DNA from: a virus
Length of the DNA: 26,750 bases
Reading direction: 5' to 3' (one strand)
IMG/VR virus record: IMGVR_UViG_3300030328_002954
Span: 1-26,750 of that record
Numbering within the stretch: the stretch's first letter is position 1; every line of letters begins with the position of its first letter. The notes beneath the pieces are model-generated. The model saw nothing but the letters and a program-made list of their open reading frames with translations. It ran no database searches and had not been told where the DNA came from. Positions 16,211 through 22,686 of the stretch are shown here, piece by piece. The position numbers and the translations under genes are program-made.

Positions 16211-18463
16211 TTAAATCTTTTCTCGCAACTTCATGACGTTCTCCGCATCACGAATAGCTTGCTCCTGCTCAAACTTGGCCTGCTTAATCTGCATGTCAAG
16301 TTCTGCTTTCTGTTGAGCCATCTGCATTTTCATCTGGTGCTCCTGAACTTTAGCTGACATCTCGACAGAACCCTCTTGCTGAGGTTGGCCTTCAGGAGCA
16401 CCTTGAGCACCTTGAGCTTCTTGCTGAGCCTGCATGGCATCACGCTCCATCTTCTGAACTTGCTTGCTTGTATTATTAATCATCTCCTCTGCAAATTGTA
16501 GCACTTGCTTAGTTTGCCCCAATAAACCCTCCATAGTAGGGTCATTTGCCACTTGCTGCGCTGTCTCCGATATATGCTGGTAAAATGCCTGCAACGCTGG
16601 TAACGCCTGCACAGGGTCAGCAACACCCATGTTCAACTGCTCAATCATCTGATTCAACTCTGGAACATGAACCTGCAAATGCACACCATGTAGCTCGTTA
16701 CTCTCAACAGGTACAGGTTGCCCTGCCATCAATTCTTTATTCTCTAAGAAGGCTATCTTGTTGTCCACTGTCGGCCTAGCACCCTCCTGCTGAGGTGTAT
16801 ACCTATCAGCTAAATCATGACCCACCCGTGTCGATACAATGTCACGAGTCAAATTACGCCTGCCCACATCATCAAATGATCCACTTATTCCCTGCAACTC
16901 CCTCAATGCAACAAGCCTATTCGCATATGAACCATTACCTATCGACCTCACTGCCTTCGTCCTCTCAGTATCTAACGTGCTTATAAACCCACGGTCAATG
17001 CCTCGTGCCTCACAGCGCATGTAAAAATCTTTCAACAATGGATCATTAGTCTTTCCTACAACAATCCTACGCACAACCTCTCGAAGTAACCTGTTCCATG
17101 AAGCATAAAACAGGTTCAATGAAGCACCCGATAAGCGAGTAGTGACATCCATGTCTGCAACAACCTGCATCTGGTTTCTATATGGTGAGCTCTGCTCAGA
17201 GCCATAAGTACTTACTGTATCAGTGTTTCTCGCTAACTGATTGCCTATGTCATTTAACGCAGGCTGAACAGAATTACTTAAATTTGGGACAGCCTTCTCT
17301 ACCAAGTTGACACCTGGAGATAGTATAGCGTAAGCTCCGTAATACGTGAAACCTAATTCGTCTAAAGACCTTTGGGAATCAGGTTGTATCATTACAGCAG
17401 AGGCTAACATTGCTCCATCTACCATTTGGCACCTCAACCGATTACTCGTTTGAATATGATTAAATATGCGATGCCCTAATCCTCTGACTGAATGATACGT
17501 TCCGTTGGAACCAACTCCATACGTAAACATTACAAAAGCTTGCTCAGGCTTTTCATAGCGAGAGAGCTTCTTATACATAAAATCTTTAGGAGATTTCTCA
17601 GCACAAATATAATGAGAAACAGTGCCATCTAACTCTCGCACCCAAAAATGCAAAACTGATATAGTTGGATTCTGATAGCCCTCGTAAATATCGTTGTTCT
17701 TAAGTTCTTTCTGTAAAGTCTCCCAATCGTCGTAATGCCTATCTGAGCGACCATCACTCGTAGCATTTTTTATTAAAACTCTTTTTACTTCTTCAACATC
17801 CCAACCAACTTTTTCGGCAGCTTCTTTGTTTCGGATATACCCAAACAACTCGTGCAAGTGGTATTCCCTCCGACCTACAGCAACATCAATTAGATTCTCC
17901 GAAGAAGGAGTCTGCCTTGGAATAAGCACGTCAGCAAAACCCCCAACCCTAAATTTCCATTCATCGGGTGTGTCAAAATAAGCTAGGCTTACCCCATGTT
18001 TAATGAACGTAGTGCAAAGACGTAAGTAGTTGCTGTGGAATTCAGGCCATGTCCTTAGTAAATGAGTTACCTCTTCTGCTAAAATATCTTCTTTAGCTTT
18101 TATCTCAGAGGGCTCCCCTTGTGTTCCCCGAACTTCAACTAACCGCTCAAGGGAAGAATACAAATCAACGTAAGAAGATAATGAAATATCTAACAACCTC
18201 TGAGCCTCCCCAAAGTTTAAGTTGGTCTTAAGACCCTGACCACTAGTGTTTAACTGAGTTTGACTATAAGGACTCGCCCCATCAAACATAGCGTCAACCC
18301 TTGATCGATTATAAGAAGATCCTTCATCCGCTTTTCGTAATCCTTCAAAAATTGCACATGCGCTTTTTACATTTTTTATTCGGCTCTCTAGAGGCTTACC
18401 TTTTTCATCAAAAGTTTCTAGTCCATCTAAAGAGTCTAAATTGTTGCTACTGTATTCTTCCAT
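16211..18463 (-). CDS. Portal-like protein
   Basis: A 750-residue protein, the largest complete gene in the window, placed first in the head-assembly block. Residues 1-300 are mixed alpha/beta (FIKHGVSLAYFDTPDEWKFRVGGFADVLIPRQ). A helical stretch around 340-385 (GLGHRIFNHIQTSNRLRCQMVDGAMLASAVMIQP) and the following strand region look like the stem and wing of large portals. The last 100 residues are Gln-, Met- and Lys-rich coiled coil (KVQEHQMKMQMAQQKAELDMQIKQAKFEQEQ), like the long helical barrel that some podovirus portals project into the head. A ring of twelve would form the DNA gate. The terminase that docks on it is not in the window. Call based on size, order and composition, not on a motif search. 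Confidence 0.75.
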   Translation of the reverse strand: MEEYSSNNLDSLDGLETFDEKGKPLESRIKNVKSACAIFEGLRKADEGSSYNRSRVDAMFDGASPYSQTQLNTSGQGLKTNLNFGEAQRLLDISLSSYVDLYSSLERLVEVRGTQGEPSEIKAKEDILAEEVTHLLRTWPEFHSNYLRLCTTFIKHGVSLAYFDTPDEWKFRVGGFADVLIPRQTPSSENLIDVAVGRREYHLHELFGYIRNKEAAEKVGWDVEEVKRVLIKNATSDGRSDRHYDDWETLQKELKNNDIYEGYQNPTISVLHFWVRELDGTVSHYICAEKSPKDFMYKKLSRYEKPEQAFVMFTYGVGSNGTYHSVRGLGHRIFNHIQTSNRLRCQMVDGAMLASAVMIQPDSQRSLDELGFTYYGAYAILSPGVNLVEKAVPNLSNSVQPALNDIGNQLARNTDTVSTYGSEQSSPYRNQMQVVADMDVTTRLSGASLNLFYASWNRLLREVVRRIVVGKTNDPLLKDFYMRCEARGIDRGFISTLDTERTKAVRSIGNGSYANRLVALRELQGISGSFDDVGRRNLTRDIVSTRVGHDLADRYTPQQEGARPTVDNKIAFLENKELMAGQPVPVESNELHGVHLQVHVPELNQMIEQLNMGVADPVQALPALQAFYQHISETAQQVANDPTMEGLLGQTKQVLQFAEEMINNTSKQVQKMERDAMQAQQEAQGAQGAPEGQPQQEGSVEMSAKVQEHQMKMQMAQQKAELDMQIKQAKFEQEQAIRDAENVMKLREKI

Positions 18464-18508
18464 TCCAGCTAAAATTTAATTCTTTTTTTACTTAACAGCA
18501 AGGGCTAA

Positions 18509-19009
18509 TCAGCCCCACGCACTAGCAACAATATCTTTAACTCTCTTCATGCGCTTACGCCCATCACTAAGATAAAGCGTAACATATGAACTCTTGGGCT
18601 TCATAGTTGTATTTAAGAGGTAACACCTCCCAGCATTCCTCCCTCTCTTAGGCGGGTCAATACAATAAATAGCTCCATAAGGAGTAACTACATAACGAGG
18701 AAAATCAGGGACAGGGCGTACATCATAGTTCTTCTCAATGTCTTTCTGGTTTAAGACATATTCCTTCTCCCCAAAGATCGCCCTAGCTAACCGCTCAGAA
18801 TCAAAAGAGACTTTCTTCCCAGCCCTAGTGTAGACTTGAGCAAACCACTTGGTCCCTCTTTTCTGCAAAGCAATGCGCTTACCTTTGCGATAAACAAAAC
18901 CGTTCTTATCAATCTCGTATGAGTGTGTATCTGGAATATGCTTTCTGTGGGGCTCTTTCAGAAAAGCTTCCTCAAATCTCTGAGCGGTTGTAATTGTCTG
19001 AGCGGTCAT
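18509..19009 (-). CDS. Two-domain NUMOD4-like DNA-binding protein lacking an HNH nuclease domain
   Basis: A 166-residue basic protein with two similar halves. Residues 31-80 read YEIDKNGFVY ... GKKVSF ... LARAIFG. Residues 102-166 read FPRYVVTPYGAIYCI ... VTLYLSDGRKR ... KDIVASAWG. Both fit the NUMOD4-like pattern (Y-x-V/I ... G-x-V/I ... GK ... LV/VA-x-AF/W) found before the HNH motif of phage homing endonucleases. The protein ends exactly where the HNH catalytic part would begin, so it may be a truncated homing nuclease or a DNA-binding regulator. Copies of an ACCGCTCAGA-type motif lie at its own start, inside the gene and in the gap behind it, which would suit autoregulation. It lies just upstream of the portal gene. 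Confidence 0.65.
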   Translation of the reverse strand: MTAQTITTAQRFEEAFLKEPHRKHIPDTHSYEIDKNGFVYRKGKRIALQKRGTKWFAQVYTRAGKKVSFDSERLARAIFGEKEYVLNQKDIEKNYDVRPVPDFPRYVVTPYGAIYCIDPPKRGRNAGRCYLLNTTMKPKSSYVTLYLSDGRKRMKRVKDIVASAWG

Positions 19010-19067
19010 GGTACTTTAGTAAATTCTTGACAAGGTAGCAGAGAAAAGAACTTAAGTCCACCCCATA

Positions 19068-19097
19068 TATAAAACTTTCTTTAACTTACTGATGCAA
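19068..19097 (-). promoter_or_regulatory. Candidate sigma70-type promoter before the NUMOD4-like gene
   Basis: On the minus strand TTGCAT (19097-19092) is followed after 18 bp by TTTATA (19073-19068), about 60 bp upstream of the ATG at 19009. The match is moderate. The -35 box overlaps the stem at 19096-19121. Confidence 0.35.
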
Positions 19098-19121
19098 TTG
19101 TTTCTACATACAGAAACAATT
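19096..19121. promoter_or_regulatory. 10-bp inverted repeat, possible operator or hairpin
   Basis: AATTGTTTCT (19096-19105) and AGAAACAATT (19112-19121) are perfect inverted repeats around ACATAC. No T-run follows on either strand, so a terminator is unlikely. It overlaps the candidate -35 box for the NUMOD4-like gene. Confidence 0.5.
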
Positions 19122-19251
19122 ACATTTCATAGTTGGAGAAACTTTTCACTCTAACTGTACATGCTAAAATCATTTCACTTATGTTTTCCTTATAAAATAG
19201 TTTTTGATTTGTTATAAACGAGCGGTTTTTGTAAAATGAAGCACCGACCGC

Positions 19252-19506
19252 TCAGAGATTTATAGACCGCTCAGAGATCTCTTGTTTGCGCTTGTTTTGC
19301 CTTTGTTCTTTAATTTTTTCTTTGTTTTTAATATAGTATTTCTTATTGTATTCTTTTTGTCTGAGCGACCAGTCAGGGTCTTCTGCTCTTTTCAATTCCT
19401 TTTTACGAATGATCCGTTCTTTGTTTTTATTATAATACTCACGTTGATACTTGAGTCTTTTTTCCTTATTATTTACGTAGTATTCTTGTTTTTTCGCATC
19501 AGCCAT
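19252..19506 (-). CDS. Small Lys-rich protein resembling the N-terminal arm of HNH endonucleases
   Basis: An 84-residue protein from ATG at 19506 (MADAKKQEYYVNNKEKRLKY) with repeats of the form YYxxNKEKxxxxxxEYYxKNKERI and KKYYIKNKEKIKEQRQ. This KEK-rich, tyrosine-bearing helical arm commonly precedes the catalytic part of phage HNH endonucleases, but no HNH residues follow. It may be a truncated remnant or a small basic DNA- or RNA-binding protein. An upstream TTG could extend it by 12 codons, but that TTG is the -35 box of a strong promoter, so I chose the ATG. The ATG lies very close to the predicted transcription start. Confidence 0.5.
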   Translation of the reverse strand: MADAKKQEYYVNNKEKRLKYQREYYNKNKERIIRKKELKRAEDPDWSLRQKEYNKKYYIKNKEKIKEQRQNKRKQEISERSINL

Positions 19507-19513
19507 ACTTACG

Positions 19514-19542
19514 ATATAATCAAAGAAAATGGATTTTGTCAA
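19514..19542 (-). promoter_or_regulatory. Strong sigma70-type promoter driving the minus-strand arm
   Basis: Minus-strand TTGACA (19542-19537), a 17-bp spacer and TTATAT (19519-19514) are a near-consensus match. The start would fall within a few bases of the ATG at 19506, giving a nearly leaderless mRNA. Confidence 0.65.
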
Positions 19543-19624
19543 ATTTTTTCATACACTCACATATATACTACGTCAGCTCCTGGAAAAAAGTTGCTATGGT
19601 AGGGGTGGGGTGTTCCTGGTCTCT

Positions 19625-19872
19625 CATTCTCAACGACTTATGCAACATTCTACATGATTCATGCTAAAAAGTGCAGTGAGCTATGCCACAGTATAAGAAG
19701 AAAAGGGTCATTTTTACTGCAATCCTATTAACTAGTTCATTCTTAATGACTTATGAGCCATGAACCATGAGTCATGTTACATAAGTCATTGATAATGAAT
19801 GAGTTAAGTATGGTTGAATTAGGGGGAAAACTATTTTCAATTTATAACTCGTTGATTATAAATGAGTTAAAA
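19625..19872. promoter_or_regulatory. Divergent control region with repeated and inverted CATTCTTAATGACTTATG-like motifs
   Basis: The gap 19543-19916 has no gene. CATTCTCAACGACTTATG at 19625-19642 and CATTCTTAATGACTTATG at 19738-19755 match at 16 of 18 positions. The inverse occurs at 19780-19802 and, weaker, at 19849-19872. The pair 19745-19755 and 19780-19790 is a perfect 11-bp inverted repeat (AATGACTTATG). Such arrays suit a repressor operator or replication-origin iterons between two divergent arms. Confidence 0.55.
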
Positions 19873-19881
19873 GAATAATAT
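19852..19881 (+). promoter_or_regulatory. Candidate promoter for the plus-strand arm and RNA
   Basis: TTGATT (19852-19857), an 18-bp spacer and TAATAT (19876-19881). It lies about 35 bp before the first RNA hairpin. It is a moderate match in AT-rich DNA and overlaps the repeat motif at 19849-19872. Confidence 0.35.
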
Positions 19882-19916
19882 AAGAAAAGTGATAAAATAA
19901 TATAAAAAAGACTTGA

Positions 19917-20689
19917 ACATATGAAAATATGTAGTAGAGTGATTGTGTTGTCAGAATTAAGACTCTACACCACCGAGAAGAAATTTTGAATAGTATCGGA
20001 GAGAGTCAAAATTCGCTAAGTATTAGCATGACAATTTAGTAGTAGTATTTTGGCATACCATGCATTGCATACCATGCCATAGGCGCAGTCTATGCGTGCC
20101 GAGCTTCGGCTCTTAAGATCATAGACTAGGTATCTAGTTATACTGAATGACATCACCAGTGGATAGCTATTGCTATGCTTCGGCAGGCTCTACTTGTAGG
20201 GTTGTACCACCTGATATACTGCAATGAACAGGGCTAAGGCTTGCCCCGATGCGGATCGTCGGGCTAGGTGAGCTACGCCTTGACAACAGACGATGGGGTC
20301 GCAGTGTCATCCAGACATTAGTCCTATCATCACTGGATTGAACCGAGCATTACAGGCACTCGGCTTAGAGCATCATTGCGTAGTGTAAAACAAGATCGTA
20401 TTTTATCTTGGAATAAAGGGTGACCTATTGGAAACGGTAGGGTAACCAAAATCCCCTTGGCGGATGGGGGGATGCCTATTGTATACCACGCTTTAGGTTT
20501 GAATAGTGGGGTGAGGAACAACCCGCCTTCGGGTAGGGGTCAACGAGTCTATGGCTCGGTATCGTAGTAGTGTGGCAGGTGCTTTGCACTGGCAGTCATG
20601 TGAAAATTCGCCTACCCCTTGAGAATACAAATGTTAACTCGGTAGCACACCAACCTAGGATTCCTGGGTTGGTGTGTGTACAGGTACAC
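19917..20689 (+). ncRNA. Candidate large structured noncoding RNA, upstream part
   Basis: About 770 nt without a convincing gene but dense in perfect stems; GC content is visibly higher than in the flanks. Helices seen by eye: 19917-19922/19927-19932 with a GAAA loop; 19934-19940/19962-19968; a pseudoknot of 19973-19976/19996-19999 and 19982-19988/20007-20013; 20052-20056/20074-20078 with inner 20060-20063/20067-20070; 20087-20094/20120-20127 enclosing 20101-20104/20109-20112 with a TTCG loop; 20309-20314/20333-20338; 20343-20347/20359-20363; 20391-20396/20405-20410; 20424-20430/20435-20441 with a GAAA loop; 20451-20456/20468-20473; 20521-20525/20530-20534; 20535-20540/20614-20619; and a 14-bp stem 20646-20659/20663-20676. 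Size, tetraloops and long-range pairs recall giant phage RNAs such as GOLLD and ROOL. Family membership and ends are unknown. Confidence 0.65.
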
Positions 20690-20737
20690 TCGGCAATCGG
20701 TCGGGGATATCTGGTCACATACCAACTAACATATATC

Positions 20738-21334
20738 ATGGAAAAGAAAAAGAACGTAGTCGCAGAGATTAAATCTTCAATTCAGAACAACCCAGTGCTG
20801 GCATATTATGTCGGTCTTGGATCACTGAAATCTAAGCCATCTCTCAAGCACGTGGAGGCTATTCTTCGCAAACTTGGCAAGGGGGATGAAGATGCTAAGG
20901 TGATCCGTCAAGATTGTCACAATGTGCGCATCGGGCAATTGTCTGGATCTCTTATGAAAGGTAATGTTGGTAGTGTAAGGGGCTTTCGCTCTGGCACTAT
21001 CATGTCCTCTCAGAGAGGAACTAAAGTCGGGGATATAATCGCAACTGCGATGCACTTACTAACTGAGCAGGCTTACATCCACATTAAAGAGGGTGTTGAG
21101 CCAACTTATCTAATGGTTCCCGATGGGGACACATTCAAGTATCAGTGGGAGGCGATGTGTTCAGTACTGAAGAGATTCGGTTTCACTGGATTTGATCGCA
21201 AATATGATGCTGTGCACGAGTTTTTCACCAAGCAATTGGAGGTCAATAAATGCCTTGAGCTTGTTGAAGAACCTAAGATTACCGAGAACTCTTTTGAGTT
21301 CGAGACTGCTGAAGCTGAATTAGCTGAAGCGTAA
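20738..21334 (+). CDS. Unrecognised 198-residue protein encoded between two structured RNA regions
   Basis: The chosen start is ATG at 20738 (MEKKKNVVAEIKSSIQNNPVLAYYVGLG); an upstream GTG at 20570 would run through the RNA stems and is rejected. The protein is soluble, basic in the first two thirds and acidic at the end (EFETAEAELAEA). It looks mixed alpha/beta. A Gly/Ser/Arg-rich stretch near residues 66-100 (RIGQLSGSLMKGNVGSVRGFRSGTIMSSQRG) could bind nucleic acid. No Shine-Dalgarno sequence precedes the ATG. The stretch of 18 bp at 20929-20946 in this gene recurs exactly in the RNA at 21378-21395. Position suggests a partner or processing factor for the RNA, or an ORF carried within it. 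I do not recognise a family. Confidence 0.7.
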   Translation: MEKKKNVVAEIKSSIQNNPVLAYYVGLGSLKSKPSLKHVEAILRKLGKGDEDAKVIRQDCHNVRIGQLSGSLMKGNVGSVRGFRSGTIMSSQRGTKVGDIIATAMHLLTEQAYIHIKEGVEPTYLMVPDGDTFKYQWEAMCSVLKRFGFTGFDRKYDAVHEFFTKQLEVNKCLELVEEPKITENSFEFETAEAELAEA

Positions 21335-21377
21335 GGTTAACGGTAGACCCTAGGAAACTAGGGCTACCATATTACCT

Positions 21378-21395
21378 CATCGGGCAATTGTCTGG
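21378..21395 (+). repeat. 18-bp exact repeat of a coding segment, in an RNA hairpin loop
   Basis: CATCGGGCAATTGTCTGG is identical to 20929-20946 inside the 198-residue gene. It fills the apical loop of the stem 21369-21376/21399-21406. Confidence 0.8.
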
Positions 21396-21545
21396 TGGGG
21401 TAATATGGTGGACGGATAAAAGAGTGAAGTGCACCCTCTTCCGAATGCGTTTGCTTTGAGTAAAGGTGGCTTGATCACCACTGGAGAACTCAATGGGTAG
21501 TAGATGTAACAGTCTATTATTAGAAGTTAGCGGGGGTGACTGGCT

Positions 21546-21594
21546 AACGGGCATTCCTCCTGGACATGAGCTTAAACTGTCCTTAACAATTTCA
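21546..21594 (+). repeat. Duplicated RNA hairpin module, copy 1
   Basis: AACGG, a short spacer, CTCCT, stem GGAC...GTCC with an ATGAG...TAAACT loop, then TTAACAATTTCA at 21583-21594. See copy 2 at 21919-21970. Confidence 0.75.
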
Positions 21595-21918
21595 GACCAA
21601 TCCACGTTGGCTTGTCACCAACTAGTATGGACGGATACCATATGATGAACTCAAGTAACTATGAGAGCAAATATTCTGTGGCAATGCCCGCCTGTACCAG
21701 GCGTAACTCTCTCCGCAGTCTTAGAACTGCTCAGAGTCATTCAGAGTGCTCGACTTGGATGAGGAGTATGAACAAAGTTGTGTGAGGTGCGAGACTTGCA
21801 CACTTTGATTACATAAGGGAGAGAGTGGTACAATAATAAACAAACAAACCAATCTGGTAGATAAAAGGTATCAGTCTTCCAGTCTTACTGTGATCCGATA
21901 GACTGAGATCACATGAGT

Positions 21919-21970
21919 AAACGGATACCAACTCCTGAGCATGAGTGATAAACTGCTCTTAACAATTTCA
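21919..21970 (+). repeat. Duplicated RNA hairpin module, copy 2
   Basis: AACGG, spacer, CTCCT, stem GAGC...GCTC with an ATGAG...TAAACT loop, then TTAACAATTTCA. Two stem positions differ from copy 1 on each arm and pairing is kept, which is direct evidence for RNA structure. Confidence 0.75.
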
Positions 21971-22161
21971 AATGGTACTCGATGTACCCTCATTAGAGGA
22001 CGGGCATACGATAACAACTACGCAGGAACGCAGTAACAACTGAGAGGACGCTCTATATAAGGTGTGCTGTTAATCAATACTGGTGGTGGAGGTTCAAGAC
22101 CCTCAGAGTATCACATTAATTTCAACATGTGACTTGAGTCATGAGTCATGTGCTATGGTCT

Positions 22162-22335
22162 ATGAGTAATAAATACTATGACAAGCCTAAAATAGTAGGT
22201 CACTTAGGCAACAGTAATATTTACACTCTTCTAGTTGAAGATGTAAATGAACCCGTAACATCTGACGAAGGTATCAATACCCCTTTCAAAGATATAAACT
22301 TAACCCAAATTAATAATGATAAGCAAAGTTCTTAA
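22162..22335 (+). CDS. Small hypothetical protein after the RNA region
   Basis: A 57-residue frame starting MSNKYYDKPKIVGHLGNSNIYTLLVEDV. An in-frame ATG at 22141 would add seven residues (MSHVLWS) that overlap a CATGAGTCATGT repeat also seen at 19766-19777, so I prefer the inner start. The composition is ordinary for a phage protein, but there is no Shine-Dalgarno sequence and no recognised motif. It overlaps the next gene by 20 bp. Real but low-certainty. Confidence 0.4.
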   Translation: MSNKYYDKPKIVGHLGNSNIYTLLVEDVNEPVTSDEGINTPFKDINLTQINNDKQSS

Positions 22336-22630
22336 CTGGCGTAAGCGAATGATCAAAGATCATAAGCGCAAAAAAACTATAATAAATAATCTATGTGATG
22401 AGGTGCATGAATTGAAGTGGATCGTAGACACTAAAGAGAAATCAATTAGACGACGGGAGTTGGAGCTTGATGGGCTAGTGGGCACATTAAATAAGATGAG
22501 TGAGAGATTAGAGAAGTCTACAGATATAACGAGTGTGCAAGAAAAGAAGATAAGAGATTTAATAAGTGAGCTTGATAGATCACACAAGATCATAAAGAAA
22601 TTACAGGAGCAAGTGCCCCTGTGTGACTAA
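22316..22630 (+). CDS. Coiled-coil hypothetical protein
   Basis: A 104-residue basic and acidic helical protein. The N-terminal 25 residues are strongly basic (NWRKRMIKDHKRKKTIINNL). The remainder has heptad-like spacing of Leu, Ile and Val (ELELDGLVGTLNKMSERLEKS, KIRDLISELDRSHKIIKKLQEQ), suggesting a dimeric or oligomeric coiled coil. A basic tip with a long coil could bind nucleic acid or a membrane surface. No family is recognised. It is followed by a hairpin at 22637-22658. Confidence 0.6.
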   Translation: MISKVLNWRKRMIKDHKRKKTIINNLCDEVHELKWIVDTKEKSIRRRELELDGLVGTLNKMSERLEKSTDITSVQEKKIRDLISELDRSHKIIKKLQEQVPLCD

Positions 22631-22636
22631 AGATTT

Positions 22637-22658
22637 GGTTCAGTAGATACGCTGAACC
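22637..22658 (+). terminator. Hairpin before the DUF932 gene, terminator or attenuator
   Basis: GGTTCAG (22637-22643) and CTGAACC (22652-22658) pair perfectly, followed by TTTAACC. An alternative stem TTTGGTT (22634-22640) with AACCAAA (22662-22668) uses the same bases, so two exclusive structures are possible. The T-run is short. Confidence 0.5.
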
Positions 22659-22686
22659 TTTAACCAAAACATACCGAAAGCATATT

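Larger units (their letters stand above)
18790..19278. repeat. Dispersed ACCGCTCAGA motif around the NUMOD4-like gene
   Basis: Plus-strand copies are at 18790-18799, 19246-19259 and 19265-19278 (the last two are an identical GACCGCTCAGAGAT pair, 19 bp apart). Minus-strand copies are at 18976-18988 and 18997-19007, across the start of the gene at 18509-19009. A variant TCTGAGCGACC is at 19360-19370. Confidence 0.6.
21335..22111 (+). ncRNA. Candidate large structured noncoding RNA, downstream part
   Basis: About 780 nt with no convincing gene. Perfect stems: 21342-21346/21364-21368 plus 21348-21353/21358-21363 with a GAAA loop; 21369-21376/21399-21406; 21526-21531/21543-21548; 21562-21565/21579-21582; 21606-21610/21618-21622; 21626-21630/21638-21642 with loop ACGGATA; 21689-21694/21698-21703; a 9-bp long-range stem 21706-21714/21818-21826 enclosing 21715-21719/21726-21730 and 21787-21790/21798-21801; an interleaved pair 21872-21877/21900-21905 and 21889-21895/21907-21913 (pseudoknot); 21937-21940/21955-21958; 21974-21978/21984-21988; 22077-22081/22107-22111 around a T-loop-like GGTTCAAGACC. 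ACGGATA occurs three times (21412, 21631, 21921). It may be the same transcript as the upstream part. Confidence 0.65.

Noticed and set aside
19220-19252. Terminator after the KEK-rich gene
   Set aside because: GAGCGGT can pair with ACCGCTC, but the stem is 7 bp with a loop of over 15 nt and no T-run follows on the minus strand.
19507-19542. TTG start adding 12 codons to the KEK-rich gene
   Set aside because: The TTG is part of a near-perfect TTGACA -35 box and would lie upstream of the transcription start.
19625-19872. CRISPR array
   Set aside because: Repeats are few, imperfect and in both orientations, and the spacings are uneven, with no cas genes nearby.
20087-20127. Group I intron P7-type core
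   Set aside because: The AGTCTATG/CATAGACT helix with an AAGAT-like run looks suggestive, but the conserved P7/P3 sequence order is wrong and no interrupted exon gene is present.
20570-20737. N-terminal extension of the 198-residue protein from a GTG at 20570
   Set aside because: It would run through the 14-bp stem and other RNA helices. The ATG at 20738 gives a normal Lys-rich start.
22030-22115. tRNA-like signal, GGTTCAAGACC at 22091-22101
   Set aside because: The loop fits a T-loop, but the T-stem has a mismatch at five pairs and no acceptor stem, anticodon arm or CCA can be matched upstream. Kept as a T-loop-like part of the RNA.
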